Positions 11,740 to 23,603 of a stretch of DNA of 64,000 nucleotides are shown piece by piece; position 1 is the stretch's first letter; every line of letters starts with the position of its first letter. The stretch is from positions 214,887 to 278,886 of the forward strand of contig JAJKFJ010020921.1 of the NCBI GenBank assembly GCA_027382625.1, in the 5' to 3' direction. A model generated the notes under the pieces. The model was not told where the DNA came from. It did no database searches and was given only the letters and a program-made list of their open reading frames with translations. This DNA comes from Tetmemena sp. SeJ-2015. Its lineage: Eukaryota > Ciliophora > Spirotrichea > Sporadotrichida > Oxytrichidae. A program made the position numbers and the translations under genes.

Positions 11740-12715
11740 GTACTGATTTAAAGACAAGCCAGGGGATCGAGTTCAAAAAAGGCTATTTCATAATAGTAGA
11801 TATTTTCATTGAGCGAAGAGCAAATCATAGACAGAATCCGCAGACTAGTCAACAGTTATGGCTTTAAACAGCTCATTTTCCTTCAAAATGTAACTCGGTC
11901 ATAGCCATTGAGTAAAAGATGATGACACCTACATCTCTGATTTGGACTACTTCAGTTCCAATGGAGTTGATTAAGTGCAAGTAAGTAATGAAAGGCAAAG
12001 TAAATAAATGATGAAGAAAGTAAAGAAAGAGGATATCCTGCCTAAACGAGAGGTTAAGATGGAAGCTCCTTTTGTCGAGGAGGAAAAGAGTTAGACTGTT
12101 TCTTCTTTTAAGATTAGTTTACAGCAGATAATCGCTCTTCGGTTACAGATGATGAGGAGGTCCGTTTTCAGAAGACTGTGAGCAAAGTAAACAAAGAGAC
12201 TCAATACTAAATTTATGACAATCAGGATAGCTCTTTGGTCTAAGAGAGCTATCTCAAAACTTGAGTCGAGAACTTTAAGATAAAAAAGCTGAATGAATGA
12301 ATGAATGAATGAATGAATGAATGAATGAATGAATGAATGAATGAATGAATGAATGAATGAATGAATAATTGGATTTGGGAAATGATAACAAAATGAAAAA
12401 GAAGACAATTTTCTAAGCGTGTAAGCATGCTCTTGATCAAATAATAGATAATCAACGCCTAACTTAATGCTGTAGAAACTGTCATCAGAGAAGGAAATAA
12501 TCATTGATGAAAACTAAAGTCAGTCAGAGTCCCTAAAAAGCGAAATAGGAAAGTGAAGCAAAAGGAAACAAATTTTTGTTAAATTAGAAGTATCATCAAT
12601 TGACTATGTGATAGAGCGACCTCTTAGAGGAAGCTAAGCTCATTGAGATCAGTGTATACCTTTGCGATGAATCACCTCACTAGAATGAGGAAACATGTTC
12701 ATTTGTCAATTAATT
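11740..12715 (+). CDS. unidentified acidic/polar protein segments
   Basis: Plus strand: a block from about 11916 reads DDDTYISDLDYFSSNGVDQV and later KKVKKEDILPKREVKMEAPF. After a frame step near 12110 it reads NRSSVTDDEEVRFQKT through to TGA at 12262-12264. Beyond the GAAT repeat, about 12375-12480 (KHALDQIIDNQRL) and 12615-12710 (DLLEEAKLIEISVYLCDESP) are also plus-strand coding-like. High Asp/Glu/Lys/Ser content suggests a disordered regulatory protein. Whether the blocks after the repeat belong to the same gene is unknown. Confidence 0.42.
12291..12367. repeat. (GAAT)n microsatellite, about 19 units
   Basis: Uninterrupted GAAT tetranucleotide array. Every plus-strand reading frame meets TGA every 12 bases, so it cannot be plus-strand coding under this genetic code. 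The minus strand stays open (Ile-His-Ser-Phe repeat). It most likely lies in an IES or spacer within the plus-strand gene. Confidence 0.9.
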
Positions 12716-12755
12716 TTTAATGCGAAAGTTTAAAATTATTTAAAAAATGCATCTC

Positions 12756-13100
12756 TCATATTTAAGCTGAGTCTCGAAATTTGAAATTCTCAAGAAATTT
12801 GCTCGAGAAGATCTCTCGGCACAACTGAAAAGACATTGCCATTGTTTTCGATTATGATATTGCTATAGAGCATGATGTACAAGGCCCATTTTGTGAATCA
12901 TATCTTCTATTTGCTTTTTCATCATACTGAACTCCTCGCATATTCTCTTGTTTCTTTGAGGTAAAACTGCTTGAATCCTTTGGGAAAGAGAACTGTGTTT
13001 TCACTCTGCTGACGAGGGAATCTTCTTTTTCCACAAAAGCATTGAAGAGATTAAAAATTCTGGGATTCAGCAAATTTGTAAATAAATTTTTATTCCTCAT
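12756..13100 (-). CDS. unidentified protein, C-terminal part
   Basis: The minus-strand frame is open from an ATG at 13100 to TGA at 12756-12758, about 114 codons. It contains RIFNLFNAFVEKEDSLVSRV and KKQENMRGVQYDEKANRRYD. Basic/amide-rich composition favours the minus strand. No family recognised, and the ATG may be internal. Confidence 0.42.
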
Positions 13101-13439
13101 GAAATCTGATTCAATCTTAGTAACTTAAAATGAAATAAACAAGACAGATAGATTATCATATAATAATCAAGAACCTTCATTACAAGTACCTTTTATTATC
13201 CATTAGTTATACTCATCATATTTAATTAAACTCTTATGACTTCATCTTCGCAGTAGTATGATTACCTAATTTACTTTAAATAAGAATAGATCTTTGAATA
13301 AACTTTTAATTCTTATTTCATCATCAATCCTTACTTTAAAATGTAATTCCCTAACTGCATATTCGTATTTTATATTATAAATTCTAGTTTTTTATTTTTG
13401 CTCAACTTATTGCTCTTAGTTGCTTCTTGGAGTGATAAA

Positions 13440-13870
13440 GTTGCGATTTTAAATTTGCATAGATAAGGAATAGTCCCCTCACCTTTCTATGAATAGAAGG
13501 AGGCTGTCTGGTGCCACTGCACACTTCTAAGCTTCCAAGCCATCTGAAACGAGGAGTTTGCTACTTTTGCCCAACTCATTCAAACTCATCCTTACCAGAT
13601 TTTTGGCTCAGAATATATTCCCCACTTATTAAACTTTAGAATATAAAACAAAGTTTATCTGGTTGTTTTAACTAGACGAGCAGACCACCAGTCTCCACAG
13701 GTTAAATGAGCGAGAGGCTTCAGTTTGGAAACTCAGACGCCACTATTGGGTGCCAGAGAATAAATGGAACCTGTTGTTCCTTAGCCCACTTAGCTTGTTT
13801 TCTTTATGCAACTCACCAATACCTGTCCTCAACAATTCTCGCAATACTCAAGCTAAATTAGAGAAACAAT
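13440..13870 (-). CDS. possible coding segments
   Basis: The minus strand contains AQRKQAKWAKEQQVPFILWH (about 13725-13790) and RFRWLGSLEVCSGTRQPP (about 13500-13560), separated by a TGA. The plus strand is open throughout but Cys/Ser/Leu-rich. Weak support only. Confidence 0.25.
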
Positions 13871-14189
13871 TTTTAAAATTAAATAGATTAGCACTGATGA
13901 TTGGATGAGAGAAGAGCACATGAATAGCTGCTGACTCCTGCCAGCAGATTAAAAGCCATCAAAAATATGAAACTCTCACTTCTGCTCTTCTGTGGGAAAT
14001 AGTAATTGTTAAATTGGGGAAAGAAACCTCCCTCAAAGCTGCCAATGGAGCTAAGAAGGTTAAACAGACATGATCTTCATTCACTATGTTGAATGGCCAT
14101 TCAATTAGCTAATTAAAAGAGTAGAGAGCGATGGCCTTAGCAATGGAAGCTTTTAGCAACTCTAGTCAGGCTAGCTTCTGAGGAAGAGA

Positions 14190-17100
14190 ATGACAGAGTT
14201 GGAGTAGACCCTGAGCTTGATCAAGAACAAGCTAGACTACTACATCACCCACATGAACGAGAACATCGCCTATCTCGGTCTGCAGGTGGACCTCGTCTTA
14301 GGTGAGTCACTTCAAAGCCTAATGAAGTAAGTTGCTGACCTTGATATTTCAAATTTCTTGTAGATAAGTGCTTCCACAAATCAACTAACTTAATTTAAAT
14401 TTTGAAATATTTTAAGCTGGTAATGGCTGAGTTTCAAGCTCAGAAGAGACCAGCAGTGACAAAATGAATCAAGCTAATCAGGTCCAAAGTCACTGCTGCT
14501 TGAAATATCAGCCATCTAACTCAAAAACTTGCTAGCAGGTTAGTCATCTATCCAGCAAAGATAACAGCAATATATATCAAATAAATGTAAATGAATTTAC
14601 ATCACATTTAATATTCACTCTTGGTCTTCTTGGAAAACCCAAGTGCTAATTAAGCAGACATTAGCTACTTCCTGTTCAAACTTTCGCTCTTATTTAAAAT
14701 AGACTTGCCAAATTATAGCTAGAATTTTAATTAAAATCGGTGATTGGTTAAAATAATAAATGGAGAGTTGGCTGCAGCTACTGAAGAGAATTTCAATAAA
14801 TTCATCCAAACTGCAATATAATTAACAAGAAAACTTTGGAGTACAAACAAGGCGAGGTAAAAAGTATCTTAAAATTGTAGAGGATAAATCTTAAAATTAT
14901 TAACATAACGACAAGTTTAAAGAGCAATTCCTTCTACTTTTGTATTCAGGAGTATGAAAACTATAAGTCGAGTCAAGCAAGAATTAATGATATATAACCT
15001 TTGATCAAGTCAGTTTGAATTCTATTTTTCCCTATCTTAGGAAATTCTCTTCCTCTAAAGCAAAGCCTCACTAATCATGTTTAGTTAATTCAATGGTCTA
15101 ATAAAAATAGACATGGATTCCTTCCAGTAACTAGCAAAAACCTTTCTCAATAGTTAACTTTCTTCAAGTCGACGTTCAAATTTAGCAACTAAACAAGACA
15201 GATTGTTGAACTTAACCTCCAGATAGTTTGGGCTTTTTATCTTTCAGAACTTCATCTTTTCTAAGAAAACAAAGTTAAATTCTTTGATTGATTTGTGTAT
15301 TTTTCTCTCCTTAACTTATTGGACTTATAATTCCTCAAAGTATATCAAAACTAACGACTATAATTTTCTTTACTCTAAATCTGTAACTGTAGCTTGGCTA
15401 ATTGTTCATGATAAGGATGGCGTCTTTTAAGTAAAGAAGAAGTTAAGAGCTATGGACTATATACAAATTAGAATGATATTTTTAGAGATTGTATCGTAAA
15501 CTATAAATAATTAAAGCATTACAAGAGTCTGCAGGATGATCCTTCTCGTCGGGAGTCTTTTACAGTTAGCAGATAATCCTGTGGTAAGTTAATCAAACTG
15601 CCTGCTTTCGTAGCTAAAAGATGTCCTATTTTCATAAACTCAGAAATTTAATAAGGTAATCGAGTTGCTCAATTGCAATGGCCTAAGTTTGAGAAATAGA
15701 GGCTCCTTTTCTTTTTACAATTTCTATTTGTCAAGGATCTTCTCCTTTGAGGAGTTAAAATTTATCGAGAGCACAAAGGACCTTCCTAGCTTTCTAAGAC
15801 AAATATAATCGAGCAATAATAAGAGTTAACAAAATCAACAGGAAATAGGATCAAATAGTCAACTACTCAGATATGATTGAGCACATTCATTAAATGTATA
15901 GAGATTATATTCCTTCACAGCAGGCTTTCATGTATGAAGAGAACTAAGGCTCTAAGATTCAATCAGAGGTTATCTATAAGAATCTTGGGCACGAGCCGCA
16001 ATAATGGCGTTAATTCAGAGAAATACTTTGAATAAGAAATGGTAATTTATTATAGGATCTTAATTTGAATACCATCTATGATGCTATTTTCTAAGATTGG
16101 TGTAAAGTCTTGCCCATGATCTTTATCTCAAGTCAGACCTTCAAAGCTAAGCGCGTCTCTTCGAACAATCACCCCTCCAGTACACCAATGAAATCATTTG
16201 TAAGAATTAAAAGCCATTAAGAAATTAAATGACTTGCACAAAGATTACCTGTTTTTATCAATGAGGTAAGCCACTCACTTTTCATAAGCTTATTTTCTTA
16301 ATCAATTAAAGAATTGGTACTCTTGATGGAATTGATGATGAGGACAATTAATTCCTATCAAATTAACGAGAATATCGTGATCAATCTCTATTTAAGCACT
16401 TTTCTATCCCTTGCAAAGTCTTTTTCCCCAAATCCTGAAACTAGAGTCTGGGATGAGGTTGACTCAGGAGATTCCTATCAATGATAAGGTGAGACCCCTA
16501 TTTAAATTCCGCTCTGATTTGAATATTATTCTATAATTTTTATAATATTCTATAATAGGATAAATAATTTGTAAAGAGATAAGATATTATTAAGCAATTT
16601 TAATCTCAAAATGAGGTTTTCAGGTTGACTTCGCTTAACTGGTAACTCGAATCACTGTGTAGTTGAAGGATAAAAGCAAAGCTATTGGAATCGAGCATAT
16701 ACTTATAACATTCAGCATAGTCCTTAGCATCCAACTAAGAAAAAGATAAAAGCAGGCTATCCAGTACTATTCGCACACTTTTCATTAATTGTAGTTCAAT
16801 AATTTAGAAAGATTGCTAGAGTTTAGGAAGTATTATTTTCTTATCAATAGTTTACAAATTGATTGCTAAAGCATTAAATAAAAACTTTAAACATGTTTAG
16901 TCTAATAAACTCTTAAGTCAAAACTATAGTCTCCTCAGATAAGAGAAACAGCTAGGTTTTAAATTCTTAAGTCTTCTTAGTCCAAACTTTATAAAGATTC
17001 TCTTTGCAAATTAAGGCATCATCGATGGAAAGACCAGTAACCTCTTTCACTAACGTATCTAGCCCTCTATTCCAAAGCAGCTCCATAGTGACTGAGAAGA

Positions 17101-18600
17101 ATTATTCTTATTCTCATAAAGAAAGATCTAAGGGAAGTGTTTTCTATCTAGCTTAAAATACTCTCTAAGCAAGCTTGGTGATGAGGACCTCATGAAATCT
17201 CTTTATTATCTTCAAGATATTTTAAAACTAAGTTTATTTTGGTGATTCAACTTCATCTTAGAGTTTTTAATTAAGAGATTAGGCGCAAGTAAATTTGTTA
17301 AGATCAAAATAATCTAAGGGGCTAATTCAAATCTAAAGTTTAAAGTATTTCCCTTATTTAAAAATTTTTTAAAAATTAATATTTTAAATTTTTAAGTAAT
17401 ACTTAATCAAATGGAAGCCTCTTTATTAAATTGGTAGCAAGCGATAACGATTAGATCTTGCTGACTCATTGCGAAACCTCAATGATCACTGCCTTAACTC
17501 TACTAAAGTAGGGCAGTCAAAATGAAAATGTAAGACTCGAATTTAAACTGTATTGCCTCTGTTTTAATTGAAAGTTGCTTTAATAGTTTTAATTGAAATT
17601 TGTGAATCAGAGCTTGCTCAGCCAAAATAGTAATCGAGCTGACCTATGCTATCTTAGAAATGGGAAGCAAACGTGAGGCAAGCCTTAGACTCGAGCGAAG
17701 ATTCCAAGTATCTGCAAAACCTCAAATTAAGCAGACTTAAAAGTCCTCCCTAAAAACATATAGCTCTTATTGGCAAGGCCTACTTTAAGTTACTAAACAA
17801 ACAGGATATGACTCCTTTTCTTATTATCCTGGATGTTGGGATCTCCTTCTCCATAATCGGATCTTATTTCAAATAAATAAATAAGTTCAGAGAAATCTGA
17901 TTTTACTATGTGAAGGAAGTGCTCGAGGACTAATGACTAACTTGAGGTAACTTAATCAATAAACCTAAGGTGAGTTTAGAATTATTAATTTCTCCTTTCT
18001 CTGAGATGGAAAGATTAAGTGCAGATGTTTTTTAATTTCTGGTTAAAGAATTGAATAAAAAATATTTATTATTTACAGCAGATAACTGACAGTCTTTGTA
18101 AAAAAAATAATTGTTTTAATAGATAAGGGAAACTGTAAAGAAACTAAAAGCTTTTTGAAGCTGCCAGCTTGGCAATCTGAATCAAACCCAAATAATACCT
18201 GGAAGTAAAATATTTTGTTGGCGAGGGTTCCAGAGAAAGAGAGAGGTTCTCTTAGCTCCAGCCCATATTTTAGAGGCAAAGCAAAGAGAGAAGTTAAATA
18301 GATCCTTCTCTATAAAGCAATGAGGAGCAAGTAATATCATCTTTTGTTTCTCATTAGGCAGTCACGAAGCCTTCCTCGTAAGGAAGTGTTGTTGGAAATC
18401 CAATAGAGGATATCAAAGAATAAGAGATCTCAAACAAAACTCATGAAGATGTGATTAAGGAATAAGATTTCGCTCAAAATGAAAAAATGAGAGTAGGTAG
18501 TTACAAAAGTAATTACAGCTAATAATTTTCATCGTATTAAAGAACTATTTTTCTTAAAAGAGGCCTCATTGAATTTAGGAGAAGCGATTGGAATTGAATG
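14190..18600 (+). CDS. large unidentified gene in many segments
   Basis: A series of plus-strand blocks with consistent K/E/Q/N-rich composition: 14190-14340 (ELEQTLSLIKNKLDYYITHM), 14770-14860 (EENFNKFIQTAIQLTRKL), 14945-15010, 15440-15620 (NQNDIFRDCIVNYKQLKHYK), 15800-16030 (DMIEHIHQMYRDYIPSQQAF), 16060-16230, 16621-16800, 17170-17240 (GDEDLMKSLYYLQDILKL), 17690-17900 (KHIALIGKAYFKLLNKQDMT) and 18360-18520 (THEDVIKEQDFAQNEKM). TGAs and frame steps between them imply ten or more IESs. Mostly helical, HEAT/coiled-coil-like; no named domain. It may be one protein of about 1000 residues or more. Confidence 0.45.
14425..14513. repeat. nested inverted repeats (imperfect hairpin)
   Basis: Three arms pair in register: GGCTGA with TCAGCC, TTTCAAGC with GCTTGAAA, and AGCAGTGAC with GTCACTGCT, around a 29-base loop. 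It lies between coding-like blocks and is probably germline-limited or intronic. Confidence 0.65.
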
Positions 18601-19029
18601 TTGGGGCCTAGAAGGCAAAAGCTCCGACTATATCTCCAGATTAAATCTTACTAGCAAAATCCCAGTAAGACCTGAAGCTGGAAGTCTCTTTCTACAAAGG
18701 TTTATTCAACTTTGCTTAGAAACCCTTGAAAATCCTTCTAGCCTGTGCAGCTATCGAAGCAAAAATTTCCTTTAATCAAAGTATGAATAGGGCATAGGCG
18801 AGTAATTAAATTAGTCTGATATAAGAGGAACGAGAGCTGAAGTAAAAACATTTACTTGGCACCTTGCCACCAATACATATAGCCTTAATGTTTGTAAAAT
18901 GTCTTCTCTTGAGATTATCCTTGAAGGCTATGCATGAAAATTAAATTTATTGGGATCTTATTTATTATTATAAGTTTGTTTAAATAATCTTTCTAACTCT
19001 ATCAACGATAAAAACATTACTATTTGATA

Positions 19030-19700
19030 AATTTAGCTACCTCCTTCGTTAATAACTCCAGCGGAGGGCAACTGTCCTGCGAGCTGCTTGTAACCTAAGA
19101 GTTCCTCCAAGTACTGCTATAACTTGCCTACTTCTTCTCACTTAATCTGATGAAGATTTTCCGCTAGGTCTAAAATAAATATTTAAATCAAAACTTAAGA
19201 GCTGACATGAGAGTGCGAGAGGTTTGTGGCATCATTAGGGCTCTTAGACTCGGCTAAACTAGCGTTGAAGTGTTTCCTTGGCCCAGTTGATCATGGCTAA
19301 AACTCTATCCTTGCGCAGAGGCATGATTACAACCTAGATCTTTTCTTAGTGAGGTGGGGCTCGTCATACTGAAAAATTGGAGATATGAAAGTTTCCTTGA
19401 AGGCTTCAAAGTAAAGTCTTACATTCTTCAGCTATACGATTTTCTATATTGGATATTGAACTCACACGTTGATGTTTTTTCTTTTTAGGTGATTTAGAAT
19501 TTGTTCTTTGATGAACTCATATAATTTTATTATTGATGACATCCTATTCTCCATCTAAGTTGCGCCCGATGAAGTATACATTTGCACTGGTCAGCTTGGG
19601 CTTTTAAGCGTTGTAATATCAAACAAGAAAATCTTAAAGCTCCTTTTATTCCTAATCCCATCACTTACTGTCTGCAATTTCAAGCCAGTGTAGCTTATAA
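19030..19700 (-). CDS. unidentified protein segments
   Basis: Minus-strand blocks: about 19560-19620 (ANVYFIGRNLDGEQDVINN), 19355-19440 (NVRLYFEAFKETFISPIFQY), 19270-19340 (PLRKDRVLAMINWAKETLQR) and 19030-19160 (GKLQQYLEELLGYKQLAGQL). Clear protein-like composition in sense only. Could be the 3' part of the secreted-protein gene starting at 21401, or a separate gene. Function unknown. Confidence 0.42.
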
Positions 19701-19979
19701 ATTTAGATTTTAGGGCTTCAACCTCTTAGTTATTTGTCGAATTAAGCATATATATAAATTAAAATATTCCATAACCCACATCAAGTAAATAAAGCGGTTT
19801 ATAAAGAAAGGAAAGCTCTCTAGATGAAGGGAATTCTTAGGCATCATTGTCATGGATAGATAAAATACACTATGATCTTTCCCAAGAATTCATAATTTCA
19901 GAAATATAAAGAGTGAGATTCGTTATTTCTCTTCTTCAAAAGAAATCTAGAATGAATGTGACTCAAAACACTAGTCGGA

Positions 19980-20235
19980 TTGTTATCAATTTGAAAAAGA
20001 ATATTTAAAGCTCTCAGATAAGAGACGAAATCCCTCTAATCCACTATTTCTAATAGCGAAAGGACATATGTTTATACTTAAAATTATTAAAGATAGAACA
20101 GAGTTACTGATAAGAAGGGATAGGAGTAAAATCTTTTTTCTTAAGACGAGGGATAATAGATGATACATGTGAAGAAGTTCGATAGAGAAAGGAGGGACAA
20201 CTTCAGCATGAAGAACTTAATCAGTCTTAATTCTC
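19980..20235 (+). CDS. possible coding segment
   Basis: Plus strand reads SSQIRDEIPLIHYFQQRKDI and, further on, KKFDRERRDNFSMKNLISL. The minus strand is open but Leu/Ile-rich. It sits inside a minus-strand gene cluster, so this is low confidence. Confidence 0.25.
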
Positions 20236-20479
20236 AATAATTATTTTAAAGTAGTTTAAAATTTTACTCCTCGCTCTTTCACTGATAACTTCGATCAGAA
20301 TGATTTTTTCAAATCCTATCTAAAAAGTTTAAATTAATAAAAATTATCTCTTTGCAATAATTTACGCCTGCTTAGGAGAGTAATTTATTAAATTTAAGCA
20401 TTTAAAGTATCTAAAACTTAAAATAAATTAATTTTAGTTAGATCGCTAAAAGATAATGCCTTCAACTTTTTATTGAATG

Positions 20480-21401
20480 TAAAATTAATGTGAGAGGCAC
20501 CACATCGAGGACTTCAAATTTATGATTCTAAGAGGTGACATCACTGACAAAATCTAACAAACTAGTGAATTACACCTCGGGCGCCAGAGGATCTACCTTA
20601 TTTAATAAATAATCTTTATACTAAGTCTCTAGGTCAATGCTGAAGAAGACAGAAATATATGGTCTCTGCAGCAGTGACGAACGTAACGATTATAATGTCA
20701 GGAGAGATAGCATCATCATCACCCGATTACTGTGTCCTAATTTAAGAGGTCGAATTTCTTAAATTTGTAAACTTCGGAGGGTAAATACTTGAAGTAATCT
20801 TGCTTTGTTACTTCAGTTTGACCAACCCGTATTCTATTCTGGGTGTCAAACTGAATCGTTCTAAAGTATCACTTGCAAGGTTTTCCTCTTCATTGCAAGC
20901 AGCCTGCCTGCATTTTTCTCAAACTTTTAGTTATTTTTTACTTTATATTATTAAATAATAAGTAATATTTATGAGTATTATATTGCGGTTCCTTCTTTCT
21001 ACGCGCTATTAAAGAGTGTGATCACCAATTCAGTCACTTTATAATTTAAAATTAGGAAATAGAAGTTAGATAAGATAAGAATTAAATCATTCCAAGGATG
21101 ATAATCGACTATACCAATTAAATTAAACCACTCCTTTTAATTACAGCCAGAAAAAACAAAGTTTGAGGGCAAACTTAAATTTTTATTCCTCTTATCTTTT
21201 TAAAAATTATAGTTTACTAGATCGTCTATTTGTGTCTCTAAAATTGCAAAAGTAGATTCCATATTTGCCAATTTGAGCTCTAAATGGTGAGTGAAGTTCC
21301 TCAAGCCTAGGATTGAAATTGCCGGAAAAATAATAATCTAGGTGAATTTTTGTTAGACCCTGTGAGACTAAAAGTAGTAGAGTCAGATAAATATTTTTCA
21401 T
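20480..21401 (-). CDS. secreted/membrane ciliate protein (N-terminal part)
   Basis: Starts at an ATG at 21401 with a typical signal peptide (MKNIYLTLLLLVSQGL, Lys then a Leu-rich core). The mature part begins IHLDYYFSGNFNPRLEEL. After an AT-rich insert the frame resumes at about 20870 with VQFDTQNRIRVGQTEVTKQD, then DDDAISPDIIIVTFVTAAET (about 20680-20735) and ETQYKDYLLNKVDPLAPEVQ (about 20550-20620). It lies immediately downstream of two related-looking secreted-protein genes on the same strand. No named domain. The stop is not resolved and the gene may extend into 19.0-19.7 kb. Confidence 0.55.
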
Positions 21402-21552
21402 TTTAAATTGGCATGTTACTGAGCATTTATGTTTATCATATTATGATTTAATATAAGTTATTAGAGATTCCTATATTTATAAATAATCTTATAATGTAAA
21501 ATTAAATTTGAATGAATGGTAGTTTCAATAACTTGAATGAACTCTTGCTTCA

Positions 21553-22606
21553 TCATTAGTGCTTGCACAACTTCATCATAATCAGCTGCTGAGTTTTATA
21601 AGAATCCCTCGCTAGTATAATAACATAAAATCTTAGCCATATATTTTGTGTATGATCAAAGATTAGCTCATTCGTCTTTTGCTCTTCATCTAGAATGACT
21701 GAGTTGCATTTAGTGGAGATGCCAGTGTAATCAGCAGCAGTGAAGTTGCGAGCAATGAGACCATGTTGAAGGTTAAGAATGGTTGAGGGAGTGGAGGTCT
21801 ACATGTCGAACTGAGGAGTCACCCTAGTCAGAAACATATTCAGATCGTCAAAAAATGTAAAGTAGCTGTAGGCTTCAGTAGGAGTCTGAATCATCAATTG
21901 GAACTGGTGGTACATCTCTTCAAATAGTAAAGTGCACATATCAATTTTCTGATTTATTTTTCAGAGGGCATCCACTCGATTGAAGTCTCACCGAGGTAGG
22001 AATTTATTCCATAGGACTGGTTTTAAATTGTATCTAGTAAGTTTTTGAGAGATATCTACAAGCCTAAGTTATTTAAGGAAAGCAATTTAAATTTAATACT
22101 TCTTTTAAGTTAATTTTGCACTAGTGTAGAGACTTGCTATTGAATAGACTAGGACTCTGCGAGTAAAGTCCATTACCTGATCCACGTTATTAGTGAAATT
22201 TAAGGGAAGTTTCACTGTCACTAGATACAAAGCTCTGTTGCTGTCTGAATCTTGGTAAAACAAAGGAGCTAAGATTGGACTGAGCCGTTAAAATCTAAGT
22301 CGTAAATGTAATAGTGTGGCTAGATTAAATTGATAGTGCTGTTATTGTTGTAGAATGATACGTTTGCCCAAGCGTTATAAGGTAGAGTGACGTTTGACCA
22401 GGTTGTATTGTCATCTTCCACAACTTGGTTAATTATATGATTAAGACAATCTTAAGATTGAGCTCTGATCCCATTTAAAGGATTCACATCTTCAGTGTCC
22501 TAGTTGTTGTCTTAAGAAATTTGCTCAGTTAAATCTAATGAGAGCTAATCAATTTTTTTAAATTGCTCCTCTATTTTCTCTCAAGAGGATTCATTAGCAA
22601 AGACAT
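21553..22606 (-). CDS. secreted protein, paralog B of a tandem family
   Basis: A probable start at 22606 (ATG then Ser-Leu-Leu-Met) precedes an IES. The mature part reads EEQFKKIDQLSLDLTEQISQ, then a Cys and a Trp-containing region (VEDDNTTWSNVTLPYNAW), several N-glycosylation sequons (NVT, NVS, NST, NFT), the signature DSDSNRALYLVTVKLPL, and a long uninterrupted 3' block (about 21560-21965, including EEMYHQFQLMIQTPTEAYSY) ending TAA-TGA at 21553. The DSxxNRALxxVT motif and the overall order match the gene starting at 24724. A ciliate secreted or surface protein family is likely; role unknown. Confidence 0.6.
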
Positions 22607-23603
22607 CACTATGATTTTCTTAGTTGTGGTGGGATCTCTAAAACTATTCATGACGTCTTCGTCTTTCTTCAAATTTAAAAACAAAAAATTATCTCCTAAA
22701 AAATATAGTAAATTCTTCATCGCTGAAATTTTATTTTTTATCAGACTCGTAAAATAACTGACATTAATTTCTCTTAACAATTTTATCTTTGCTCGCTCCA
22801 TCTGTTTGTAAAATAATATTTCGAATATATAAGTTTGCGTGGTGTCTGAATCTCATTTCAGAGCTAAAACAGATCATGCTCCCTTCGGATTGTGGCAAGT
22901 TTTCTGGAACTTACTCTCTAGGTCTATGTGTAGCCCAGAACTCTTTCCTTTCCTCTCTGGTTTGTTCCTTTCTATCTTAAAACTTTTCGGCGATCCAATC
23001 TGATATCTGTATATTTTGATCCCAAGAGCCTTAGCTTATATTAGGTTACTATGAGTTTTTAAATCTAAAATTGTGAGGTCTCATGAGCCTTCTGAATTTA
23101 TCTGGCTTAAATTCAGGGTATTCTTTAAAAACCTTAGCCCATTAATCAAAAGATTATCTTTATAAACAAAGATCCTAGGTTTATAGATCAAGATTCTATA
23201 GATTATTCACTAAATAACACTATGATAAAATAAATATGCACCAAATTATTTGGTGAACTGTTCTGCCCTTATTTATGCTTCCTCAGATAGCTGAGCAATA
23301 TTTTATTGAATACTACTGTGCGAAGAAGTTCTATAATTTAGCTCTACGAGGATGAACGGATGTTTGTGAGATGAGAGGCGCCGGCGCAATGACGGAGAGA
23401 CAGGTTAAGTAGACTTTCATTTATATAATATTTAAGACTATAATTAACTTACTATGAGAGAGAGTGTAAATTAAGAGATAATTTGATATTTCGCTTAAGA
23501 ACCATTGCAATATTATCTCCACTGCGATTATTATTTTGGATAGATTAATTTACTACTTAAAGTTGACTTCTTGAATAGACAGAGTAAGATATAATCTTGG
23601 TTA

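Noticed and set aside
18569..18940. 124-codon plus-strand frame as a separate gene
   Set aside because: Both strands are open with comparable composition, so strand and reality cannot be judged from sequence alone.
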